Assembly (NCBI GenBank): GCA_949987565.1
Contig: OX465109.1
Location: 14,525,400 to 14,589,399, forward strand
Origin: Luidia sarsii
Lineage: Eukaryota; Echinodermata; Asteroidea; Paxillosida; Luidiidae
Direction: 5' to 3'
DNA length: 64,000 nt
Shown one piece after another: positions 19,837 through 30,665 of this stretch (position 1 is the stretch's first letter; every line of letters starts with the position of its first letter). The translations under genes and the position numbers were made by a program. A model generated the notes under the pieces. The model searched no databases. It was not told where the DNA came from and was given only the letters and a program-made list of their open reading frames with translations.

Positions 19837-22000
19837 TCTTGCTCTCAACACTCTACGTTCCCGCGGTGACATCATTATCAAGCCAGCAGATAAAGGGTCA
19901 GCCGTAGTAATCATGGATCGCCAAAAATATATTGATGAAGCCAATCGCCAACTCAACAATCCCCAGCACTATAAATGTTTGGACTCTAACCCCACTGGCA
20001 AGTTTTCAGAGCAAATTCAGGAAGTTTTGGATGACATGCGATCACGTGATCATTTGAGTAAAAAAGCTCACAGATTTCTATCACCGATCAATTGTAGAAC
20101 TGCCAGATTCTACCTTCTCCCGAAAATTCACCAAGGCCAACAACCCAGGCAGACCCATCATCTCTGGCAATGGTTCACCTACGGAACACATATCTCTTTT
20201 CATTGACTCTTTTCTCAAACCCTTGGTTCCCCAAATCCCCTCATACGTCCATGACACTCCCGACTTTCTGCGAAAGTTGGAAAGTGTCAAGGATCAAATT
20301 CCTGCCACTGCCATAATTGGTACTATTGACGTTTCCTCTCTATACACTAACATCCCCCAAGAAGAAGGCATTCAAGCTTGCTCCTCAGCCCTGGCCAAAG
20401 GAATACAGTCTTCTCCAGCCATCTCCGACATAACCACCCTCATGAGGCTAGTGCTGGCCAAGAATAATTTCTCCTTTCTTGGCAAGCACTATCTTCAAGT
20501 GCATGGCACTGCCATGGGCACGCACATGGCTCCTTCCTTTGCATGCCTCTTCATGGGTGACCTTGAGGAACGCATGCTCAGTGAGGCTCCATGCCGTCCC
20601 TGGATTTGGTGGAGATACATAGATGACATGTTCTTCATTTGGACTAGGGACGGTAGCAGCTTGAATGCTTTCTTTGACCACATCAATTCCTTCCATAGGA
20701 CTATCAGTCTCTTCAACAGACCCACTTTCTGGACGTCACCGTCCGGAAAGAGCTCAATACACTCACTACTGACTTGTATTCTAAGCCCACCGACACCCAT
20801 CAATATCTCCATTCCTCCAGTTGTCACCCTAGACACTGTAAGACTGGTATAGCTTACAGCCAGGCCCTCAGATTGAGGCGTATATGTTCCAATGAGTCTG
20901 ACTTTCGCCGCCATACACGTGTATTGGCCTGTAACTTGGTTGCTAGAGGCTATAGTTCTCGCCAAGTGAAGAACTCCATTGCTAAAGTCTATTCCATTCC
21001 TAGAAGTTCGGCACTAAAACAAAAGCCACCAGGTCCCAAGGACAAGCCCAAGGTTCCCTTTGTTACTTCCTACCACCCTTCTCTTCCCCCTCTCAGGAAG
21101 ATAACTAAGGAAAACCACCATATTCTCCACACTTTAGATCGTCTGGCTGAAGCCATTCCTAATTCGCCTGTTTTGGCTTTCAGGCGCCCCCGTAACCTGC
21201 GTGACTTAATTGTCCGAGCAGAGGTTCCCCCTTTGGACTCTTCACCTCCTACCAAATTTGGTACATTTAAGTGTACCTCGAAATGCATTGTTTGCAAGAC
21301 ACATGTCTAGGAAATAGACTCTTTCAATGGACATTCTTCTGAAACTACCCACACGACCTATGGCTCTATCACGTGCACTACCTCAAACATCATATACCTC
21401 ATCTCTTGTAGAGTTTGTAATATTCAGTATGTTGGCGAGACCAAAAACACCCTCAAAAACCGGATCTATGGCCATAGGTCTACTATCAAAACCGGTAAAA
21501 TGGACACCCCTGTTGGGTATCACTTCAATCTCCCTGATCATTCGATATCAGATATGAGTGTACTGGGCATAGAATCACTTGGTCACCGTAGTAATGCTGT
21601 CCGTCTTAGCCATGAGAAAATGTGGATGAAGCGTCTTCGGACTATTTAACCACATGGTCTCAACATCCAGGAGGGTAGTGACTAACACCATGCAGCTTTC
21701 TGATAATCCTTCTTTTGTGTTCAGTCCTTCACACTTCTCTCTTTGATCTTTCCCCCTCTTCTCACTAATCCCTACCCCACTCCTTGCCCTTCTCTATGAT
21801 CTTTCCCCCTCCTCTCACTAATCCCTACCCTACCCCTTGCCCTTCCCTTTGATCTCTCCCTACCAGCTTCACTCTTTGTCCTTTGTTTCTCATCCGTGTC
21901 CTATTCACTCTCTCCCCCCCTTCCTTCGTTTACATGTATCTGTTTTGTCCTTGTCACTCTGCCTTTGAGAAAGGTCGAAACGTCAGGCCCACTAAATTTT
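19837..22000 (+). mobile_element. Penelope-like element inserted in BEL/Pao gag-pol
   Basis: The most complete PLE of this family in the window. Order: N-terminal RT (IIKPADKGSAVVIMD at about 19870), IDVSSLYTNIP (20326), GTAMGTHMAPSFACLF (20506), catalytic RYIDDMFF (20613), thumb, linker finger KCTSKCIVC, GIY-YIG (IYLISCRVCNIQYVGET), CT-rich 3' UTR, and GAAACGTC end. Near-identical direct repeats (AGATGAAAGGAAAG-AACG at 19819-19836 and AGATGAAAAGAAAGGAACG at 22001-22019) bound it. It is 5' truncated. Defects: a frameshift near 20210, loss of the (V/T)FTWEHS segment near 20705, an in-frame TAG at 21307-21309 and another before PHGLNIQ. Confidence 0.9.
21958..22000 (+). ncRNA. PLE hammerhead-like end with deleted helix II
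   Basis: CTGCCTTTGAGAAAGGTC is followed directly by GAAACGTCAGGCCCAC. The stem-loop half CCTGCTAGGAT found in the other copies is missing, so helix II cannot form and this copy should be catalytically dead. Confidence 0.5.
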
Positions 22001-22019
22001 AGATGAAAAGAAAGGAACG

Positions 22020-22410
22020 AAAAACAGACTTCGGCCTTTTCATGCTGTGCCAGAGAAGGAAGTAGTAGCACGTCTATATCCATGATAGTGCCAGTGTGGG
22101 TGGCTCCAGCTTCGGACCCTGCTCATGAAGTCTTGACCTACATGTATGCCATGTTGGACACCCAGAGCGACTCCTCCTTCATTCTGCAGTCTACCTCTGA
22201 AGACGTTTGAGTCAAAGGCCAAACAGTTCGGCTGAACAGCCAGTTCAAAATAATCCAACTGCATTCTTCTTAAGGATATCACGGTTAGGGGGCTGCATTC
22301 AAATAAGGTCATCACTATTCCCAAGTTATACACCAGAGACTGCATTCCTGCAGAGAGGTCACTTATCCTGACCACTGAAACTGCCTTTTCAGTGTCATGG
22401 CCCACGGACT
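22020..22410 (+). pseudogene. BEL/Pao aspartic protease remnant
   Basis: Downstream of the PLE the plus strand encodes 'VLTYMYAMLDTQSDSSFILQ' then KAKQFG, and in another frame NKVITIPKLYTRDCIPAERS. The LDTQSD(S/T)(S/T)F active-site block and the YTR(D/E)xIPAxRS motif are those of Pao-type proteases (DUF1758-like). It continues the gag at 18564-19836; stops and shifts show it is dead. Confidence 0.75.
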
Positions 22411-22796
22411 ATTGCCGTGTATCAGTGTTTCTTTTTGCCCCAAATCTGTAGCAAGCTTTAAGTTTTTCTGTAGTTTTAATTTTCTCCGCTTTTTCCCTTC
22501 AGGCTTCTATTGCATCCATTTTCTCTTCTGGAAGTTCTTTTTCAAAGGTCACATGCTGAACCCTTGTGAGCAGATTTATTGCCAGCTCAGTTACTTTAGC
22601 CATCACCTCGGTCAAAAAGTCCAAGTGGGAACAACGGTAAGATTTACCATTTGACATTAACCACCGTCTGGGTTAAATTTTAGACTAGTATAATCACGGC
22701 CTTAACTCTTAGCTAAACCTAATCAGAGTAGAATATTGTTCCACAACTGAATTTCAGACATAAAAAAATAAATAAAACACTATCAGAAATAAAGCT
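22411..22796. other. Unassigned, possibly BEL/Pao remainder
   Basis: T-rich sequence with no RT or integrase motif that I can see. It ends at the TTAA of the next element. Confidence 0.35.
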
Positions 22797-22800
22797 TTAA

Positions 22801-23451
22801 GGGGAATGCAACCCACAGAAAAATGTTGGCTTATCTGAAGTTGCAGTCAGCGACCAGGGAATAAACAGTGTGGGCGACTGGAGTCTCGTCGCCGATAGCC
22901 GGCATGTTCCTTCAGTATTTTTCTCAGCTTCGAGTCGGTGAGTTTGGCCCGCAAGTCCTCCTCGCAATTAATCCTCCTGGGTGAAGTGATCGCTACAAAT
23001 CACAACATTTTGACTGTATTTGTAGCTGACTTTGAGAAATTTCTCAACTTTGATGGCTGCAGCCAACCTCCTAAACAACTCAGGTCTCTTGTCCTTGTAG
23101 GGAACTGCATGGAAAGATTTCCCCAGCTTTTTCCCGCTGGCATTTTGACATCCAAAAGCCTGGCAGTGCACCATCGTTCAGCTTGCGAGTGTATACAAAC
23201 TGCATGCAGTATAGTAGGGGGTACATCCATATGGGAGTTTCCCGTTGTGATGTCACACCCTCCACAATCAGGCAATGATTGGCGGCCCCTTCGAAAAGAT
23301 GGTGGGTTGCGGGAATGCAAATTCGACCACCAAATTCCACGATTTTTCCCTCTTTATGAAACTTGTAGGTGAGTAGCACATAGGTAATTGTAGGTTGTTC
23401 TTTACACCCAATCAGATAAGCCAACATTTTTTCTGTGGGTTGCATTACCCT
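22801..23451. mobile_element. Kolobok-like TTAA element with THAP remnant, copy 1
   Basis: Flanked by TTAA at 22797-22800 and 23452-23455. The terminal inverted repeats extend about 40 bp: left GGGGAATGCAACCCACAGAA, right (reverse complement) AGGGTAATGCAACCCACAGA, both continuing to TTGGCTTATCTGA. TTAA duplication, GGG-type termini and an internal THAP-coding segment point to the Kolobok superfamily. At 651 bp it has no transposase catalytic region. Confidence 0.75.
22861..23174 (-). pseudogene. THAP zinc-finger domain (transposon-derived)
   Basis: The minus strand encodes 'MVHCQAFGCQNASGKKLGKS' then FHAVP, RRLAAAIKVEKF, VVICSDHFTQED. This is the C2CH THAP pattern (C-x4-C near the N-terminus, C-x2-H before F) with the FHxxP signature. 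A TAA after FTQED and a frame change are followed by EEDLRAKLTDSKLRKILKEHA, so it is broken. THAP domains bind DNA sequence-specifically and serve as terminal-repeat binders in P and Kolobok transposases. Confidence 0.8.
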
Positions 23452-23468
23452 TTAAGTAAACAACATAC

Positions 23469-23612
23469 CTTGTGGAATTAGATGAAGGATCAATGTGCCA
23501 TATCAGGAGGCAGGATTGACAAGCAATTGCCAGCACTGATGCAGAAAGTGGCTTCCATGCCATGTCAGCTATACTACGCTGAACTCGATGCTTCAGTGTT
23601 GGTACTACTTCA
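23469..23612 (-). CDS. AAAS: AAAS (ALADIN) exon, [12 protein letters not shown] repeat
   Basis: This 144-nt minus exon has acceptor CTTTGCAG and donor GTATGT. It encodes '[20 protein letters not shown]' then [27 protein letters not shown]. Vertebrate ALADIN has [37 protein letters not shown], near identical. Split codons (Ser in, Arg out) match both neighbours. The Kolobok-like element ends 17 bp from its donor side. Confidence 0.98.
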
Positions 23613-24198
23613 CTGCAAAGATTTTTTATTTTTAAATTGTATTTTAAGAGAATTTATAGAACTGTATTTCAGCAAAGGCATGGAAATAATTCATTACAGC
23701 AAAATTCCATGATTCACAGCATAATCATAAATATTATTATATGTTCATATTCCTTTGATGCCAAATACTTAAATGACACCATGTCATGAATGCTAGTAAA
23801 GACCATGTTAAGTGAATGAAATTAACCCACTGGGGATGCCACATAAAGAATGGTTTCAGACCAAAAATGGTTATGAACTTGTCCATGTGAAATATCAATC
23901 AACGCACATTCAATTTTTCATTTCAATTAATCATCTTTGTGTATACTGCATATAGTATGGAACATCTGGTGACTGCTAAACAGTGTCAGATTATGATATA
24001 AGAGCAGATGTATTATCATTCATTCAAAAATTGAAGTATTATGGCAGTTGCATGTGTTTATGAGTAAAATGTACACATGTACATGTTGTACAAGTATAAA
24101 AAAATACAATGTAGGAGGGCCTGATATTTTGATCCTATAGCAGGACCTTTCTCAAAGGCAGAAAGAAAAATAAGTCTGAAAAGTAATATAAAGATTAC
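23613..24198. other. AAAS intron with a PLE 3' end at 24110-24165
   Basis: AT-rich intron. On the minus strand at 24110-24165 lies a diverged solo PLE end (TTTGAGAAAGGTCCTGCTATAGGATCAAAATATCAGGCC), with GAAACGTC mutated to CAAAATATC. Nothing else is recognised. Confidence 0.6.
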
Positions 24199-24344
24199 CT
24201 ATTTGCTGTAAAAACTTTCACAACATCATCATTCCAAGCAATGGCACATTTGTTGATGTGTGGGTGCCATGCCAGCACCCTGACTCTGGACTCTTGCCAG
24301 TTGCATGTTGCACTGAATACTGACACCATCTCTTCATTTGGTAA
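24199..24344 (-). CDS. AAAS: AAAS (ALADIN) exon, LAWHPHINK repeat
   Basis: This 146-nt minus exon has acceptor TGTAACCAG and donor GTAATC. It encodes 'LPNEEMVSVFSATCNWQESR' then VRVLAWHPHINKCAIAWNDDVVKVFTAN. The vertebrate counterpart is [27 protein letters not shown]. It starts the beta-propeller and joins the exon at 28221 in phase 0. Confidence 0.96.
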
Positions 24345-26524
24345 CTGGTTACATTGGAGAATAAAACATAGACAGGTTATTCTATGTATAATGCTACCAT
24401 CGCATCTATATACACTGTACTGTAACTTGAATACAGGACCAAATCGGCATATACATGTATTTTAACCTAGGCCTCTAGTTTAACACAACAGTGCTCTTCT
24501 CAGCAGCCTCAGAGACCTACATGTACTGGTAGGGTGGACATGTACATGTACATCAAAGATGAGGACATGTACCACATGTAGGACAACAACATGTCATATT
24601 TTGTTTTGAAGTTACATGTATCTTGATCACTTTTCAATTTAAATTTACAAATGCAGCATAATAAATTACAAGTAGTTCACTGATTGATGTCCTTCAACAG
24701 TTACCTGTACCTCTTCTTCATACAAGTGAACAAGATACTGTGATGGTACCTCTTAAGATATTGTTTAAAGATAAAGCTACTGTACATGTATTTGGGGAGA
24801 AGTAAAATACTTAAATTTTGGAATAAAAGCCGAGCTAAAGATGCGAGAAATAACAACCGTGCATGATCCATGGCAGTTGATCAAAATCTTAGATTCAATA
24901 TGATTTTGCATTGAGAGGCAAAAAAGTAGGGCAAACCCTTGTTGAAGTATATGACTCAATGAACAACTGGTTACAAGTCTACTTTATATCGTCTGGTACC
25001 GTCTCATATACATGTATGCATTGTCTAATTTTGGCCTCTATTAATGCATCAACTTACTGCAATGCTGCAATAGACACGATATCATGGCTTAAAAAGTAAA
25101 TTACTGTACACTGTACTCAAGAAATATATTTTTTTATTACTCAACTTCATTTTTTTAAATCCAGAACATCTTGAAATGTAGTAAGACACTTTTAAATTCA
25201 AAAGACTAAATAACATTTTTTTTATATTTACAGAGTAGTACCTGACTGCAGTACCTAGCAGTGTTATGAATACTATATCGTTATCAGTGAAGAACAGTTA
25301 CATCAGTTGGCTTATGAGTTAATGCCTGGAGCTATAATAAGTTTTTGGAGTGCTGTGGCTTATATACCTGACAGCTCATTTTCCAAAAAGGAAGGTAATA
25401 CATTGAGCACAATTTACATAAACTTAGACTGTACACATTCTGTAGACCAACACAAACACCTCATCAACGTTTGTGAAGTGGGCAGTGGGTACTGTATACC
25501 GGTAAATAATACACTCAGGCCATTTTTTCCCCCTCCATTGGAGACTGCTTGAGGTCAAATGTCAACAGAGACTTTCCAGTACCTTCACATCCCATAAACC
25601 CGAGGATGAAGTGTGTTATGTACACTACTCCACTGTGTGCACTACTGTCAGTGCAGTACTGTACAACTGTCAAAATTTCAGACAAATGATTTCCAATGTC
25701 TTAGCAAAATGTCAGTTGTGCCAGTGGGCAGACCTGAATTGGCATCCTATGTGCAATATCTCAGCATTGTGCCTTATTGAGCTGTACAATGTAAAGGCTT
25801 AAACCCATATATATATATCACTGTATACTCCAGTGACCGGTTTTCGATGATATAAGGCCTTTTCTTCAAGCTGACCAATGTGAACGAAAGTATCACACTT
25901 AAAGAGGTCTCAGTCACTTTTTCCACACCACAGACTATTAGAATAATCATGGAGAATGTTGATCAAGCCTGTCACTTCCGTAAGATTACCCGGTTTTGTT
26001 GACATCCGCGGCGCACCGCGCAGTAAGCATCGTCACCTATTTTCGATGGTGGTGTTTAGTAAGGTGTCCCAGTTCAGCCAAACGCAAAATAAATTCTTAA
26101 AATAACTCAAATGTTGTGTGGCACTGTAAAATTCTTCCCTGTATGTTTTTTTGTTGTTCATCTTTCGGGGTTTATTTTCGACACTGCTTCTAATACTTTC
26201 CTCAAAACATTCATAATTTATGCTTAAAACTTATTGGTATGCATTAATTTTGTCCCATTGCCCTGAGCCACTTTGAGATGGCGAAGTTGGATTGACTTTT
26301 TGTTATCACCTGTCAAACTGTCCTCATAATAATAAGGAAATAAATCTAATCACCATAATGAATAATTCAAATTGAGAATAATTTTCTTAAAATGTGAAAA
26401 GAAGTTCATTTAACTGAAAGATATCTTTTTAACTTTTCTAAATTTGGATCTTCAAGTAAAGCATAGAGGTAAAATACGGTAGGGCGGTATCTATGAGTGA
26501 CACACGCAGCATTTCTCATCCTTG
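24345..26524. other. AAAS intron, no gene seen
   Basis: AT-rich intron with many short ACATGTA runs (about 24440-24615), an (AT)n run at 25807-25818 and no coding or transposon signature. Confidence 0.5.
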
Positions 26525-26528
26525 TTAA

Positions 26529-27480
26529 AGGTCAACTGCAATGCATTTTGGAATTCGTTTCTATTATTTCAAATAATACTATGGTGTCAGTGAAATACAT
26601 CCATGCATTTTTTCCGAATTTTAAACTATGGGAAAGAGTTTAAAAAAATTATTTAGGTTTGGAAGGGGGAGCAGCCACACCCCCGTGGAGGACGTCCTTG
26701 GTGACGTCAGCGGATGAAGACTCGGTTCATTACTCTTGTCGGGGAACTATTGTATTGTATGTTCGTATATACCAACAGTCAGTGCACGTTTTTCAAGAGA
26801 ACCGATTTCGGGAGTAAATATCGACAAACCCGTTGACACGCCAGCCAGATTCGTTGTTGAAGATTGCAGCAGTGGAATAAACATGTATTTATTCCCTGAC
26901 GATCCTAGAATAAGCCGCATTTTGACATCAAAAACCACGCTGACACGACCGAAATAATCCAACCCGTCAAATCGTGCAGTGCAGTTTCCATTTCGAAGCT
27001 TGTTTTCACGGAGACCATCCGGGCTCATACGTGTATGGTTTGGCAAAGTGTTCCCGTCTGTGGCCATAGGAAAACTACTTACAGAATCTCTATCCTTGTT
27101 ATCGACTTAGAATTCATCTGATTCCGAAGAAAAAGATTGTCGAAAGACGTCTCGGCCAACAAAATTGTCAGGTTTTTCTCGCCGAGAAAAAGACTGGTGC
27201 CACGCTCAAAAAACGTGCATTATCTACTGAACGGGTCAGGGAACCTCTCCGACTATCTAAGTGCATACGGCTATCGCGGGGAGAGAAAAAAAAATCTGCG
27301 TTCATCCGGTGACGTAAAGAACAGCGCCCTCAATAACTACGAGCATAATTTCAATTAATTAAAAAAGGCTTCTTATAAGCCTGAAACACAAAATTTATGT
27401 TTGATCTGGAATAACAATGTACCAATGAACATATTTAATGCCAAATCAGGATTTTCAAATTTTTGCACTTCAGTTGACTT
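26529..27480. mobile_element. TTAA-flanked element of unknown superfamily
   Basis: TTAA at 26525-26528 and 27481-27484 flank 952 bp with inverted ends AGGTCAACTGCAATGCA and (reverse complement) AAGTCAACTGAAGTGCA. Open frames of up to about 106 codons exist on both strands (for example plus 'FSREPISGVNIDKPVDTPAR', minus 'MATDGNTLPNHTRMSPDGLR') but I recognise no domain. It may be a Kolobok- or piggyBac-type non-autonomous element. Confidence 0.6.
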
Positions 27481-27484
27481 TTAA

Positions 27485-28220
27485 TTTCCACATCAGAAGA
27501 TACATCGAGGCAGGATGTGATTGTTCGGCTTGGTCCAAGCTAATTGTGATTCAGCTATGGAAGCAGATTCTGTTTTCTTTTCCATTTTGGTGGGGTTGTT
27601 TTTTGTTCTGGTTGATGTCTTCTTCTGTGACGTTTAAAAAAACTCCACAATCCTCTTTCTCAATGCTTCTTCAGTTATGGCCTTTCTGATGTCACCCAAG
27701 AGACACATTTCCTCCTTCTTGGTACATTCTCTCGCTGCCCTTTAAATTTTTCTTATTAAAAAAAAAAGAAGTCTATTAGGCCATGCTACTTTATGCCTTT
27801 AAATAATAATAAAAAATAAAACAATTAAATAAGCGAGACGCCCTTAAGGAGCCTCCATAGTTTTTACCCAGAATGGACTGCCTCAAGTTGTGTGACACTT
27901 TTTTTTCTACGTATGTTGGGGTTTGTTATGGTACTCAGATTTTTTTTTAGGACCAACAATAAAGAAAACTGGAGCTACATGTACGAAGTAACTGCGAATG
28001 TTGTACCTAACCTAGGAAAATAGAAAAAGAGTTTGGCCCACCAGAAAAGCCTTAACTTTCCACATTTTTGGTGACGGACAAGAGCAGGAAACAAACTGGA
28101 AGATACAAAGTCTGAGATCATTATAGGGAGTTGTTTTCATCGTGCGATGTGAGTTAGAAGGCCAAGTGTCGAAAACGCGTACCGTCGAAAACTGGGCCCC
28201 CATGATATATGTACACTTAC
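27485..28220. other. AAAS intron, no gene seen
   Basis: No coding or element signature; AT-rich with A- and T-homopolymer tracts. Confidence 0.5.
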
Positions 28221-28312
28221 TACCAGATGAGGATACAGAGTTCCATGCATTGAGTTAGCACATCTGATGGCTGCTAGGCAACTACATGAAATTGCTGTTA
28301 TCATCCAAGGTG
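28221..28312 (-). CDS. AAAS: AAAS (ALADIN) exon, pre-propeller helix
   Basis: This 92-nt minus exon has acceptor TTGTTGCAG and donor GTAAGT. It encodes 'CLAAIRCANSMHGTLYPHLV' at its 3' end. Vertebrate ALADIN has [20 protein letters not shown], and gapless alignment continues into the exon at 24199. The first third (PWMITAISCS) aligns poorly, so the acceptor could be elsewhere. Exons further 5' were not found. Confidence 0.85.
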
Positions 28313-28439
28313 CTGCAACAAACCAAATACAGTTACAATATTAATGTTTCCACATAGAGAGATATGAATACTACATACACACCATGAAGAAAATGGCACT
28401 CAAATACATGTAAAACTTTGACTTTGACCTGTACCGTAC

Positions 28440-28990
28440 CAATCAAAATTGTTTTCACTATTCGCGATTGATTAGGTGCGAATGATTCTTCATGAAAGCG
28501 TTCATAATTTCTAATACTTATCAGTCTGGGGAGTCATTTCCTTCGCGAAGATTCGCGAAGACCAGCAGCCATCCATCAAAGGAGAAACTACCGGTCTGGG
28601 ACGTCATTTCTTTCGCGAAGATAACTGCCGATTCGAGCATTTCAGCAGCAATCGACCAGGGGGGGGGGGTGAGAGGGTTTTAGTTTACAAGTCCAACGTA
28701 CGAAAGATCCGCGAACGATGTGCGAAGAAAGCACTTTGCGAGAAAACAATTTGCGACCCAAAAATGTATGAGCTTTCCCATCTAAAAAAACACGTACGCC
28801 AACGATGGCCACATTGATACACCGCCGGGTTTTATTGGTTGACCAGTGTCTCCATACCACTTGTAAAAAATTTGATTGGATGATTTCCTCTTGTGATTTC
28901 TGACACATCTGTATTTTAACATTATAAACCTTTCTTTTGTTGGCAGCTAATTAACCTACATTTGGTATGCGGCAGCCAGGAGCCGACTTT
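28440..28990 (+). repeat. Dispersed repeat, one of an inverted pair
   Basis: TTCACTATTCGCGATTGATT, GCGAATGATTCTTCATGAAAGCG, ACCGGTCTGGGACGTCATTTC, AACCTACATTTGGTATGCGGC. The same sequence occurs on the opposite strand at 58785-59310, so both are copies of one element. It is rich in TTCGCGAA-type palindromes. A G10 run lies at 28660-28669. Confidence 0.75.
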
Positions 28991-29082
28991 TTTGTGTCAC
29001 GTTTTAACAATAGAGATGTCAATCATCATCCCACTGAAGGCTCTCCTGGCTTTTTCCACCATGGCAAGGTAACTTGGACTCA

Positions 29083-29148
29083 GTTGGCGTATAAGCCCGA
29101 CAATTCGGAGGGTGATCACCCTACCTACTGTCAGGCTTATACGCCAAC
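29083..29148. repeat. Hairpin with nested perfect palindrome
   Basis: 20-bp arms GTTGGCGTATAAGCCCGACA (29083-29102) and TGTCAGGCTTATACGCCAAC (29129-29148) pair with one mismatch. Between them lies the perfect 14-bp palindrome AGGGTGATCACCCT (29109-29122). Confidence 0.85.
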
Positions 29149-29206
29149 TTTAAATCGATGTCAAAGGCCTATTGAATTTCAGTGATTTTCTTTCCCGTCC
29201 AGCCGA

Positions 29207-29848
29207 TAACATGGGGGAATATAGTCTTGCAAACAAACAGAAACTGACGACACTATTTGGATGTGCAAATTCTCCCGAAGATCCGAATAGCAATTATTGC
29301 CACCCTTCTCTCATGGTTGTTTTTTTCTGAGGGGGGGGGACATGGTGACATGGGCAATTGCCGTTTGCGGAGCGGGAATTGAAACTTCAGTTTAATAACC
29401 GAACCTTTCCCCTCCCCATCAACCCAAGATCAGTCCAGAGCACTGGCAGTTGCTTATCTGTCTTTGTGAGCATCGCCAGGGCTTTAGGAGTCCTATCCTC
29501 ACTCCACGCTCAGAGCTTGCAGTTGAAACTCGGGTCCCTGTCAAGGTGTAGGGCTTTGTGAGCAACGCCAAGGCTTTTCAAGCCTGCCCCATGCTCAGAG
29601 CTTGCGGTTAATATAAAAATATTGAAGCCATTTTGCAAATTAAACAATTTTTTCTTGTTTTACCTTACCTCTTTAGAAACGTGTCCTAAATACCGGTACA
29701 TGTATTCCAGAATTTTCCAGACGTTTTCGTTTTTCGTTGTTTGAAATATTGGAAGCTGAAAATCATTTAATCATTAAATATTACTCAAATAAATAAATGA
29801 AAATCAGTGGGTATTGCAAAATCGCTTTGTGCGGCCTCAGCACAATTC
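29207..29848 (+). repeat. Left arm of a 4.2-kb foldback
   Basis: Inverted relative to 32775-33385. Shared blocks in order: CAGAAACTGAC, CGAAGATCCGAATAG, CGGGAATTGAAACTTCA, 'AGATCAGTCCAGAGCACTGG', CAGAGCTTGC, AAAATCAGTGGGTATTGCA, CTTTGTGCGG. The arms are diverged, with indels. Confidence 0.8.
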
Positions 29849-30611
29849 GGTTGATATACCCTCAAATTGAAGTTTGTTTTCTTCCACTTCAGGGGCTTTC
29901 ATACTAAACGAAATCCCCGGGGATTTCTTGAAAATTCCCCAGGGATTTTGGTCTGTCTATTCATTTACCGAAGAAATCCCCGTGGATAAGCTTTTCCCAG
30001 GGGAATTCTTACCCCTGCTCAGGGGTAGGGTAGAACTAGAAGGAGAAAACCCTGGGGTTTTAAGATTTCCACGGGGAAGTAGGGTCCCCAGGAGTTTCCA
30101 AATGGGTCTAGTGTGAATGGTTGCGAGGGTGTTGGTGGGGTAAAAAATCCCCCGGGGTTTGCCCTGGAGTGTGAAAAGTCCTTTTCAGCTTGAAATATGA
30201 TGGAAATAGTATTAAATAATGGTAAGCAGAAATAACATTCAAACATCTATACTTTGCGAACGCGTTTCTTTCTGGTACCATTCGAAAGCCAGTTTCACCA
30301 TGCATCTAAATACAAGTCAGAGGTTGACAAACGTAGCAGAATTTAGCTACAGTATAATGAATTTCCCCTCGTGAAGTGAGGCAAGTCTGGTTTTCGATTC
30401 CAAGAAAAACTCAGTGTTATTCAGAGGGCAATAGCTGTAGCTGAAACTAGACTGCGCTCTGCAATGGTAGCGTATTGTACGTCACAAACTCATAGATCAA
30501 TGCATACTTTATACTGTGGTAGCTAGCGCAAGGCTTTGTGCACAAACGCTCCAATTCAAGAGGTAAACGCCTTGTGTGGTGCAAATGACGCAATGCGGAA
30601 GGCTTAAAAGC
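29849..30611. other. Inner spacer of the foldback, no gene seen
   Basis: Contains CCCCGGGGATTT/AATCCCC motifs repeated in both orientations (29915-30160). The minus frames here have no family match. Confidence 0.4.
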
Positions 30612-30665
30612 TTAAAGGTGAATGTAACCCAAGAAATAAAGTTTGCTTATCTGATTGGGTGTTAA

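Noticed and set aside
30108..30305. Minus-strand MHGETGFRMVPERNAFAKYRCLNV as a possible N-terminal AAAS exon
   Set aside because: Superficial likeness to the ALADIN HG...R...K-RC-N stretch, but gaps are needed, the next residues do not match and there is no donor site in place.
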